A stretch of DNA of 64,000 nt, taken from Salmonirosea aquatica (GTDB taxonomy: Bacteria; Bacteroidota; Bacteroidia; Cytophagales; Spirosomataceae). The stretch spans positions 2,232,001-2,296,000 of the forward strand of contig NZ_WHLY01000002.1 of assembly GCF_009296315.1 (NCBI RefSeq). Reading direction: 5' to 3'. Made by a program: the position numbers and the translations under genes. Positions 53,478 through 61,534 of the stretch are shown in pieces; positions within the stretch are counted from its first letter, which is position 1, and the number at the start of each line of letters is the position of its first letter. Under the pieces are notes generated by a model. The model saw nothing but the letters and a program-made list of their open reading frames with translations. It did not search any database and was not told the DNA's origin.

Positions 53478-53502
53478 AACAATTTAATTATTTTATGGTA
53501 CC

Positions 53503-54516
53503 TCAAGCAGTACCAACCATTTGCTTCTTTTCCGCTGATAATATATCAGTACTTTCTAACCACAGACTATATTGTGTACCCAACATCACAATGGCCAATG
53601 TTAAGTGGATGGGCTGAGCAAAAGCTGGAACAGAGAAATACGCCATCACGATTCCCGAAAATATTTCCAAAAGGATCACTACAATGACTCCCTGAATTAA
53701 ATAGCGCCGTAGTCTTGATCTTTTTCTCTCATTCCATATTTGGTATACAAGCAGTGTATTCACCCCTAGTACCACCAGTGAAAATGACCGATGTATATAA
53801 AAGGGTAAGCCTAACTGCTCGATCCATTGGCTTCTCGCGTCATACCCTAACATCGAAATCGCTCCATCCATCGCTTCACGAACTTGCGTACCCAGCATTA
53901 CCTGACCGAAAGACAGTACAATACTTAGTACTATCAGTTGCTTCACCAGAAGGAACTTCTTGTTCTTAAAAGTATTTGTTCGCGGCGGGTACGATCGGAT
54001 CAAAGTGTAGATCAGAATGAAAACGATCACTATTGCTACAACCATGTGTAGAGTAACCATCAGGGGATGCAATTCGGTTGAAACTACCTTTGATCCAAGC
54101 CAACCCTGAATTCCTACCAGTATGAAAGCTGCCAGACTAGCGTAAAATAAGTTGGATTTGTGTGTTCGCAGGTAGGGTACCGAGGCCAGGAGAGTACCAA
54201 ATATTAGAATTCCAGTGAAAACGCCTAGTAAGCGGTTTACATATTCGGTCCAGGTTTTTACTACATTGAACTCTACTTCGCCTTTCAATTTAGCTCCGTA
54301 AAGCTCCTTGTAATTAGATGGTAGCTGATATGCCTCCGTTGGAGGTACCCAGCTACCAAAGCATTTGGGCCAGTCGGGACAACCCATTCCCGATCCGGTA
54401 CTTCTAACGATTCCTCCCGCCGCAATCAATAAGTAAACCGTAATGACCGCAAACAGGGTAAGTTTCCGGAATAGACGGTCATTTCTACTATCAGTGGGCG
54501 TCTTTGAATTGATCAT
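53503..54516 (-). CDS. ctaA: Heme A synthase (COX15/CtaA family)
   Basis: 337 residues, eight membrane helices with paired histidines: GGIVRSTGSGMGCPDWPKCFG, then LHPLMVTLHMVVAIV, PFYIHRSFSLVVLGVN and PIHLTLAIVMLGTQ. It oxidises the heme O methyl group to formyl, giving heme A. The start overlaps the end of ctaD by 26 bases. It lies between ctaD and ctaB, so the heme A pathway is encoded inside the oxidase operon. Confidence 0.93.
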   Translation of the reverse strand: MINSKTPTDSRNDRLFRKLTLFAVITVYLLIAAGGIVRSTGSGMGCPDWPKCFGSWVPPTEAYQLPSNYKELYGAKLKGEVEFNVVKTWTEYVNRLLGVFTGILIFGTLLASVPYLRTHKSNLFYASLAAFILVGIQGWLGSKVVSTELHPLMVTLHMVVAIVIVFILIYTLIRSYPPRTNTFKNKKFLLVKQLIVLSIVLSFGQVMLGTQVREAMDGAISMLGYDARSQWIEQLGLPFYIHRSFSLVVLGVNTLLVYQIWNERKRSRLRRYLIQGVIVVILLEIFSGIVMAYFSVPAFAQPIHLTLAIVMLGTQYSLWLESTDILSAEKKQMVGTA

Positions 54517-56371
54517 TGAAGTTTTGCGCCTCTATCTCAGCTTCCATCTTTATCTGCTCATTTTCATGAGGCAGATTCGATTCAAGCGTCTGTGAGTAGG
54601 GTACATTTTGAGGAATAAAGTCTTCCGCTGCACCAGGCTTGCTATAGTCATATGACCACCGATACACTGCTGGTATTTCGCCAACCCAGTTTCCATGGCC
54701 TGGATTAATTGGAGCTGTCCATTCCAAAGTATTGGAATTCCAAGGATTCTGAGTAGCACGTTTGCCTGTAAAAATGCTTGAAAAGAAATTCCACAGGAAT
54801 ATGAGCTGTGCCAAAAATGTCAAAATGGCCGCAGCACTAATAAACATATTCAGATCAGTATAGGAATGAGTAAAATCAAAACTCGTAAACTGATAGTAAC
54901 GACGCGGAAAACCGGCGATACCCACATAATGCATAGGCAGGAATACCAAGTAAATCCCGATAAATGACAACCAAAAGTGGATCTGTCCGAGCGTGTTGTT
55001 CATCATACGCCCAAACATTTTGGGAAACCAGTGGTAAACACCTGCCAATAGTCCGAAGGCTGATGCAGCACCCATCACCACGTGAAAGTGAGCCACTACA
55101 AAATAAGTATCATGCAACTGAATATCCAGTGCACTATTACCTAGTATGATTCCCGTCAAACCACCTGATACAAAGAATGAAACCAAACCTATGGAAAACA
55201 GCATAGCCGGCGTAAACCGGATGTTGCCTTTCCAAAGCGTTGTAATGTAGTTAAAGGCTTTGACTGCCGAAGGTACCGCGATAATCAGTGTCAAAAACAT
55301 AAACACAGATCCCAAGAAGGGATTCATACCCGTGACAAACATGTGGTGCGCCCACACAATGAATGAAAGAAAGGCAATCCCCAGCAGGGATGCAATCATA
55401 GCCCGATAGCCAAAAATAGGTTTACGAGAATTGGTAGCGATAATCTCGGAGGTGATTCCTAATGCTGGCAGAATCACAATGTATACTTCGGGGTGTCCCA
55501 GAAACCAGAAAAGGTGTTGGAACAGAATAGGACTTCCCCCTACATTTGGCAAAGCCTCTCCTCCAATGTATATCTCAGAAAGATAAAAACTTGTACCGAA
55601 ACTACGGTCAAAAATGAGAAGCAGAGCGGCCGACAGCAACACTGGGAAGGAAATTAGTCCAAGTACGGCTGTGATCAAAAATGACCAAATCGTTAAAGGC
55701 AAACGATTAAACGTCATTCCCCGCGTGCGAAGGTTGATCACTGTAGTGATATAGTTGATGCCTCCCAAAAGCTGTGACACAATGAAAAGAGCCATACTGG
55801 TCAACCACAGCGTCATACCCATTTCTGATCCTATATGGGCCTGTGGCAATGCACTCAAAGGAGGATAAACAACCCACCCGCCTGCCGCAGGACCCGTCTG
55901 TAGGAATAAAGAAGAAAACATGATCACACTGGCAATAAAGAAGAACCAATATGAAAGCATGTTTAAAAATCCCGAAGCCATGTCGCGTGCCCCAATCTGT
56001 AAGGGAATCAGGAAATTACTGAAGGTACCACTCAGTCCGGCTGTAAGTACGAAAAAAACCATGATGGTACCATGCATGGTAACCAGAGCCAGGTAAAAAT
56101 TGGGGTCCAATTTACCAGTTTCATCAATCCATTGACCGAGTACCGGCTTTAGCCATGACAAATCAGCATCGGGAAAGCCCAGCTGAATGCGGAACACGAC
56201 CGACATGGACAAACCCAAAACGGCCCAGAAGATCCCTGATATTAAATACTGCTTGGCGATGACTTTATGATCCTCTGAAAATATATACTTCCGCCAGAAG
56301 CTTTGCGGGTCGTGATGCACATGCTCTTCTGCGTGTACTACCGAATCCATTCCTGTTCCTACTGCTGACAT
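54491..56371 (-). CDS. ctaD: Cytochrome c oxidase subunit I
   Basis: 626 residues, 12 helices plus an extended C-terminus. Heme and copper ligands: HGTIMVFFV (low-spin heme), GHPEVYIVILPALG (Cu-B His with cross-linked Tyr), AHHMF (Cu-B pair) and LHDTYFVVAHFHVVMG (heme a3 and a). Proton-pumping aa3-type heme-copper oxidase, the terminal acceptor for the ACIII chain encoded upstream. Confidence 0.97.
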   Translation of the reverse strand: MSAVGTGMDSVVHAEEHVHHDPQSFWRKYIFSEDHKVIAKQYLISGIFWAVLGLSMSVVFRIQLGFPDADLSWLKPVLGQWIDETGKLDPNFYLALVTMHGTIMVFFVLTAGLSGTFSNFLIPLQIGARDMASGFLNMLSYWFFFIASVIMFSSLFLQTGPAAGGWVVYPPLSALPQAHIGSEMGMTLWLTSMALFIVSQLLGGINYITTVINLRTRGMTFNRLPLTIWSFLITAVLGLISFPVLLSAALLLIFDRSFGTSFYLSEIYIGGEALPNVGGSPILFQHLFWFLGHPEVYIVILPALGITSEIIATNSRKPIFGYRAMIASLLGIAFLSFIVWAHHMFVTGMNPFLGSVFMFLTLIIAVPSAVKAFNYITTLWKGNIRFTPAMLFSIGLVSFFVSGGLTGIILGNSALDIQLHDTYFVVAHFHVVMGAASAFGLLAGVYHWFPKMFGRMMNNTLGQIHFWLSFIGIYLVFLPMHYVGIAGFPRRYYQFTSFDFTHSYTDLNMFISAAAILTFLAQLIFLWNFFSSIFTGKRATQNPWNSNTLEWTAPINPGHGNWVGEIPAVYRWSYDYSKPGAAEDFIPQNVPYSQTLESNLPHENEQIKMEAEIEAQNFNDQFKDAH

Positions 56372-56401
56372 AATACTTACTATTTAATGTTTAGATTCTT
56401 T

Positions 56402-57532
56402 TTAACGAAGTGATGCTGAGGTACCAATGCCCGATGTGGTTTGCGGCCCTGTCTCACCAGCCGTCGTGCTATCGGGATTTGCGGTAGCAGGGGCTGATGC
56501 AGGAATATAGCGCATTGCTTTTGGCTTCAGATTATCAGGCACTTTGGCCAGATAATCAGGGTACGTTTCTAGAAAAGTCTTTTGTTGGGCCATCCAATTA
56601 CGATATGAGGCTTCATCTTCAACAATCAAACGAAGTTTCATTGCGAAATGGCCTCTACCGCATACTTCTGTACAGGCAATTTCGTAATCGAAATTTGGAT
56701 TTCCTGTCTCTGACTTCATCTCGGCTGTCGTTTTATCCGCCACAAACCAAAATTTTGTCGGCATCCCTGGTACAGCATCCATTTTGACCCGCATGTGAGG
56801 AATATAGACACTGTGCAAGACGTCGCGGGCGCGGATTTTCAACAGTACGGGCTTATTGGCCGGAATATGCAATTCGGAGGTACTTATGAAGTCATCAAAT
56901 GCGTTTTCATCCGACAAATCTATCCCCATTTCATTCTGGGCATCGATTAAGCGGTAGTTGTAGTTTCCAAGCTTATTATTATCCACACCTGGGTAACGAA
57001 TATACCATGCGAACTGCTTGCCCATGATTTCAAAAACCTCAGCGTCCTTAGGAGCATCAGAAGTAATGTCAGACCAGGCACGCCAGCCCGTGAATACCAG
57101 CAGCGCCATTACAATAGCCGGAATAACCGTCCATATGAGCTCCAAACGGTGATTCTCGGGATAAAAGGTGGCTTTATGTCCTGCCTTGTATTGGTAACGC
57201 CATGAAAAATAAAACAAAAGAAAGTTAACAATCAAAAAAGGAATTGTTAGAATTCCCATCGAGAACCAGAACAAGTCATCGGTGCGCCGCCCATGAACTG
57301 AAGATGCTGTTGGTAAGAAATCGGCAGAAGCGCTTCGGTAAGACCAAAACAATGCAATAGCTCCTAGTACCAGCACAATCATAAACATGGCAGCATTCCA
57401 CTTATTTCCTTCAGGTCGGGAAGGATCGGCATCCTTTACATTGACACCTTTCAGCACATTCTGCATTCTGGAAATGACCATAACGGTCAGGGCCAGAAAA
57501 ACTATAAAAATAATTCCTATGATATAAGACAT
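56402..57532 (-). CDS. ctaC: Cytochrome c oxidase subunit II
   Basis: 376 residues. Three N-terminal hydrophobic segments (one more than the usual two), then a cupredoxin domain with the full Cu-A set C287-x-E289-x-C291, H295 and M298 in CTEVCGRGHFAM, the upstream His in DVLHSVYIPHM. No cytochrome c is fused. It accepts electrons from ACIII, directly or via a cytochrome. Its C-terminus is a Pro/Ala/Thr-rich tail. Confidence 0.95.
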   Translation of the reverse strand: MSYIIGIIFIVFLALTVMVISRMQNVLKGVNVKDADPSRPEGNKWNAAMFMIVLVLGAIALFWSYRSASADFLPTASSVHGRRTDDLFWFSMGILTIPFLIVNFLLFYFSWRYQYKAGHKATFYPENHRLELIWTVIPAIVMALLVFTGWRAWSDITSDAPKDAEVFEIMGKQFAWYIRYPGVDNNKLGNYNYRLIDAQNEMGIDLSDENAFDDFISTSELHIPANKPVLLKIRARDVLHSVYIPHMRVKMDAVPGMPTKFWFVADKTTAEMKSETGNPNFDYEIACTEVCGRGHFAMKLRLIVEDEASYRNWMAQQKTFLETYPDYLAKVPDNLKPKAMRYIPASAPATANPDSTTAGETGPQTTSGIGTSASLR

Positions 57533-57553
57533 GAGCGTAGTTTTATCGGGTTG

Positions 57554-58852
57554 TCAAGGTATGTCGTGATGAAGGGACTCTTCGAGCATCGGGTGGTTTC
57601 TGGGAATCAGGTTTGCTTTCGCAAGTTGAGTAGATACCGACCAGATAAATGAGCAGGCAAATAACAGAATAAAACCAAATTCGACAGGACCAAAGCCCGC
57701 ATTGGCGCCGACCGTCCCAGGCATTATGTTATTCCAAAAATCAAAGTAGTGACCAATCAACACACTCCAACAGGCTACCTTCAAAATCGAGTGCGTAGCC
57801 TTTGCATCCCGTGTCATTAGAACTAGGAAGGGAAAGAAAAAGTTTAGGAAAAGATTGATGAAAAAGGGTGCCTTGAATATTCCGCCATATCCACTAAAAC
57901 GCTCCCGATAGTAGATGGTCTCCTCGGGTAAATTGGCGTAATAAATCAGTAGAAACTGCGAAAACCATACGTAGGTCCAAAAGATGCTAAAGGCAAAGAC
58001 GAATTTGCCTAAATCCCGCAAATGGCTGGTGTTGACGGCCCTCAGGTACCCCATTTCCCGAAGAGTTACCACAGTAAGGGTTATCACCGCCAGACCGCTT
58101 ACATGCCAACTCGCCAGCGTATACCAACCGAACATCGTACTAAACCAGTGGGTATCGATTGACATCACAAAATCCCAGGCAGCCGTTGAGGAAGTGACTG
58201 CAAAGATTACTAGAAAAGCAGTTCCGTAGCGAATTGATTTGTAGTAGAAAGAGGTACCCCCTAGTTCATCTTCTTGTAAAGAAGCATTCCGAAGTACACG
58301 CCACAACATGTACCAGGCCGCAAAATACACCAACATGCGAATCAGGAAAAAAGGCGTATTCAGGAATCCTTGCTTACCGCTTATTATCGGATCATACAGC
58401 TTGTTTCCAGGGTCGAATAGTTCCTCATGTGTCCAGTGAAACAAATCGTGCCCCCCCAGGAAAAAAACGATAAGCATGATAACCCCTGTTACGGGTAGAA
58501 ACGCTGGCATTGCTTCGGGTATACGCTTGAATACAACCGACCACCCGGCTTCGGCCAGATAGTTGTATGACATGAAAAACATTCCTATCACTGAGATTCC
58601 GGTGAAGTAAACCGCGTTGACCCAAATATTGGCCCAAATACGGGTCAGCCAGTTTCCAGCGTGAGCAGCTCCTTCGGCATGTTCCCCTCCATGGGCTGCG
58701 GCTGCTTCATGTCCTGAACCATTTGCCAACAGGAATGCCCCAACTAGTACAAGAGCCAGACCGATGGCCCCACCAATCAGCAGTTTTTGTTTTGCGCCCG
58801 AAGTGAATTCAAAGCGTTCTTCAATCGAGGGTAGCGAATGTACTGATGCCAT
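57554..58852 (-). CDS. actF: Alternative complex III subunit F (quinol:cytochrome c oxidoreductase membrane subunit)
   Basis: 432 residues, about ten membrane helices. Motifs GHDLFHWTHEELFDPGN and DWVMSIDTHWFST-like (here DFVMSIDTHWFSTMFGWY) are characteristic of ActF. It resembles ActC, and together they form the membrane quinol platform. Preceded by a His/Ala-rich N-terminal loop (HEAAAAHGGEHAEGAAH). Confidence 0.92.
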   Translation of the reverse strand: MASVHSLPSIEERFEFTSGAKQKLLIGGAIGLALVLVGAFLLANGSGHEAAAAHGGEHAEGAAHAGNWLTRIWANIWVNAVYFTGISVIGMFFMSYNYLAEAGWSVVFKRIPEAMPAFLPVTGVIMLIVFFLGGHDLFHWTHEELFDPGNKLYDPIISGKQGFLNTPFFLIRMLVYFAAWYMLWRVLRNASLQEDELGGTSFYYKSIRYGTAFLVIFAVTSSTAAWDFVMSIDTHWFSTMFGWYTLASWHVSGLAVITLTVVTLREMGYLRAVNTSHLRDLGKFVFAFSIFWTYVWFSQFLLIYYANLPEETIYYRERFSGYGGIFKAPFFINLFLNFFFPFLVLMTRDAKATHSILKVACWSVLIGHYFDFWNNIMPGTVGANAGFGPVEFGFILLFACSFIWSVSTQLAKANLIPRNHPMLEESLHHDIP

Positions 58853-58886
58853 TATCGTGATTGTTACTCGGTTATTCGGTTAATTA

Positions 58887-59495
58887 CTAATCCTTTTGAA
58901 GCTGATGAACATAATGCACTATTTTCCAGCGTTCTTCGGGATTGACCTGTGATCCGTGCGGCCACATTCGGCCTTTGCCATGTGTGATCACATGAAAAAT
59001 ATGTCCGTCATTTAATGTCTTATACGCGTCAGCTTTATAATTGGGAACCCCCTTGTATACTTTACCAACAGTACCATCGCCGGCACCTGTTGCTCCATGA
59101 CAGTGTTGGCAGTAACGTTCGTAAAGAACTTTGCCCTCGGCCAGTGTCTTTTCATTCAGGGGTACCGGATTGGTGAGAGTACGCTCGGCAATTCCGATGC
59201 TGTCTTTCGAAATGTTGTATACCATCAAATCCACTTTGGCCGAATCCCCTTCTCCAAACTTGGTATCATAGTTGGCCCGTGAAACGGTACCATCCACCGG
59301 TTTCCGCATGTTCAACCCCATCGGGTTTATAGGATTTGCTTTTACCTGGCGGTAGGGCTCATACCCTACTGGTAGGTACATATTAGGGGCAAATTCCAAC
59401 CCCTGATTGTTAGGGTCACGTGTACAACTTGCAAAGGCAGCTACGATTCCAACAAATGCAATTAGGTACTTATATGTATTTCTAAAATTCATCAT
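58887..59495 (-). CDS. actE: Alternative complex III subunit E (monoheme cytochrome c lipoprotein)
   Basis: 202 residues. Lipoprotein signal with lipobox FASC and C24, then one class I cytochrome c domain: heme site C129-Q-H-C132-H133 in YCQHCHGATGAGDG; the distal Met is in GKGRMWPHGSQV. It carries electrons from the ACIII core towards the oxidase or soluble cytochrome. Confidence 0.93.
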   Translation of the reverse strand: MMNFRNTYKYLIAFVGIVAAFASCTRDPNNQGLEFAPNMYLPVGYEPYRQVKANPINPMGLNMRKPVDGTVSRANYDTKFGEGDSAKVDLMVYNISKDSIGIAERTLTNPVPLNEKTLAEGKVLYERYCQHCHGATGAGDGTVGKVYKGVPNYKADAYKTLNDGHIFHVITHGKGRMWPHGSQVNPEERWKIVHYVHQLQKD

Positions 59496-59503
59496 CCGAC
59501 CGG

Positions 59504-60034
59504 TTAGAATTGTTTGATGTTGATTTCCTCAGCACCCGTATCTCTTAAATATTGAGCAATCTCAGCTTCTGATAAGCGGTTTTTCTTTAATTCAATGGCC
59601 ATCACGAATTTGTTATCCGTGGACCGTGGATCAAACATGGCTGGAGTCACCAAACTGGGTCCTAATCCATTCGAAATAAAGAATGTAGTTACCATACCGA
59701 ATGCGGTAAAAAGTACAGTCAACTCGAAAGTGATGGGAATGTAATTTGGGAGAGATATAGGATCCTTACCCCCTACAATCATCGGCCAATCTATTCCCAT
59801 TGTCCAGATTAGTAAAGTAAGGGCACAGATACATCCCGTCACACCAAACATAAAGGCAGCTATCCCAATACGTGTCCGAGGATGTCCCAGGGCATCATCC
59901 ATACCATGTATAGCAAAAGGAGAGTATACCTCATTTATTTTAACTCCTGCTTTGCGGAGTTTGGGGACAGCATGAAGAATTACTTCATCATCATCATAAA
60001 CCCCAACCAAATATTTTCCTTTGAAGTCCGACAT
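59504..60034 (-). CDS. actD: Alternative complex III subunit D (DUF3341)
   Basis: 176 residues from the ATG at 60032-60034 (MSDFKGKYLVGVYDDD), chosen because 24 further upstream codons overlap actC and carry no domain. Two membrane helices (TRIGIAAFMFGVTGCICALTLLI and FELTVLFTAFGMVTTFFISNGL) follow a soluble alpha/beta part (DDEVILHAVPKLRKAGVKINEVYSPFAI). Accessory subunit of ACIII. Confidence 0.9.
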   Translation of the reverse strand: MSDFKGKYLVGVYDDDEVILHAVPKLRKAGVKINEVYSPFAIHGMDDALGHPRTRIGIAAFMFGVTGCICALTLLIWTMGIDWPMIVGGKDPISLPNYIPITFELTVLFTAFGMVTTFFISNGLGPSLVTPAMFDPRSTDNKFVMAIELKKNRLSEAEIAQYLRDTGAEEINIKQF

Positions 60035-60053
60035 AGGTAGTATATAATAGTAT

Positions 60054-61481
60054 TTATTGGGCGTCTTTATTAAATGTAGGGCTTGCCACCCGGTCTCCTT
60101 TAGCAACTCCAGCTACCTTGATCGGCAAACGCTCCGACGATGAACGGATTACTGCTTTTACTTCCGCCATGTTTATGACAGGTAAATACTTGGAAAAAAG
60201 CAGGAAGAAAGTAAAGAAAAACCCGAACGAGAATATGTAGTCACCAATGTCAAAGCGAGTCGGTGAGAACATCGCCCAGCTTGAAGGTAGGTAGTCACGG
60301 TGCAATGAAGTAACAATGATTACGAATCGCTCAAACCACATCCCAATGTTTACAATGATCGAGATGAAGAAAGTCCATGTTACACTCCTACGAATGGTGC
60401 GCGACCAGAAGAGTTGCGGAGAAACCACATTACAGGTCATCATGGTAGCGTATGCCCACCAATAAGGGCCCGTAGCACGGTTTATGAAAGCATAACTTTC
60501 GTATTCTACCCCCGAATACCAGGCAATAAAAAATTCAGTAAGATAGGCTACTCCAACGATCGATCCTGTCAGGGTGATTACCTTATTCATAGACTCAATG
60601 TGTTCCAAGGTAATGTAATCTTCCAATCGATAGACCACCCGGGTAATCAACATCAGGTTTTGTACCATGGCAAATCCTGAGAAAATTGCCCCAGCTACGA
60701 AGTAGGGAGGAAAGATCGTGGTGTGCCAGCCTGGAATAACCGATGTTGCAAAGTCCATACTTACAATCGTATGTACGGAAAGTACCAGAGGAGTAGCCAG
60801 ACCTGCCAGAATCAGACTTATGTATTCATAGCGCGACCAGGTTTTGGCACCACCCGTCCAGCCCATTGCCAACGATCCGTAAATAAAACGAGACACTTTG
60901 CTACGAGCTCGGTCACGGATGGTAGCCAAATCAGGAATAAGACCAATGTACCAGAATACCAGTGAAACCGAGAAATAGGTACTAATGGCGAAAACGTCCC
61001 AAACCAGTGGGGAGTTGAAGTTAACCCACAGGGACCCGAATGCATTGGGCAATGGCAATGCCCAGTAAGCAAGCCATGGACGTCCCATGTGCATCAAAAT
61101 GAACGAGGCGGCACACAGTACTGCAAAAATCGTCATAGCTTCCGCCGCGCGGTTGATGGAAGTCCGCCATTTTTGCCGGAAAAGCAGCAAAATTGCTGAA
61201 ATTAGGGTTCCGGCATGACCAATACCTACCCACCATACAAAGTTGGTGATGTCCCATGCCCAGCCTACGGTTTTATTCAATCCCCAGACACCAAGACCTT
61301 CCCACCAAGTCCATAGTACGCAAGCGGTACCATAGATAAGCACGATTACGGATATACCAAATGCGATCAGCCACTCTTTTGTAGGGTTATTCTCAACGTG
61401 GCGACAAATATCTTCCGTTACATCGGCGTACGTCTTTCCGCCGGTAACGAGCGGCGGTCTCACGGGTGAAGTAACATGCAT
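60054..61481 (-). CDS. actC: Alternative complex III subunit C (NrfD-like)
   Basis: 475 residues, about ten membrane helices of the NrfD/PsrC family. Landmarks: [52 protein letters not shown] and [24 protein letters not shown]. It holds the quinol site and couples oxidation to proton movement. Follows actB after 53 bases. Confidence 0.95.
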   Translation of the reverse strand: MHVTSPVRPPLVTGGKTYADVTEDICRHVENNPTKEWLIAFGISVIVLIYGTACVLWTWWEGLGVWGLNKTVGWAWDITNFVWWVGIGHAGTLISAILLLFRQKWRTSINRAAEAMTIFAVLCAASFILMHMGRPWLAYWALPLPNAFGSLWVNFNSPLVWDVFAISTYFSVSLVFWYIGLIPDLATIRDRARSKVSRFIYGSLAMGWTGGAKTWSRYEYISLILAGLATPLVLSVHTIVSMDFATSVIPGWHTTIFPPYFVAGAIFSGFAMVQNLMLITRVVYRLEDYITLEHIESMNKVITLTGSIVGVAYLTEFFIAWYSGVEYESYAFINRATGPYWWAYATMMTCNVVSPQLFWSRTIRRSVTWTFFISIIVNIGMWFERFVIIVTSLHRDYLPSSWAMFSPTRFDIGDYIFSFGFFFTFFLLFSKYLPVINMAEVKAVIRSSSERLPIKVAGVAKGDRVASPTFNKDAQ

Positions 61482-61534
61482 ACGAGTGTAATTTTATATT
61501 GGATAAATAGCTCTGTTTACTGCTTGTATTCTAC

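Noticed and set aside
54491-54516. Overlap of ctaD and ctaA as a possible frameshift
   Set aside because: Both proteins are complete with normal ends; a 26-base overlap is ordinary in this compact operon.
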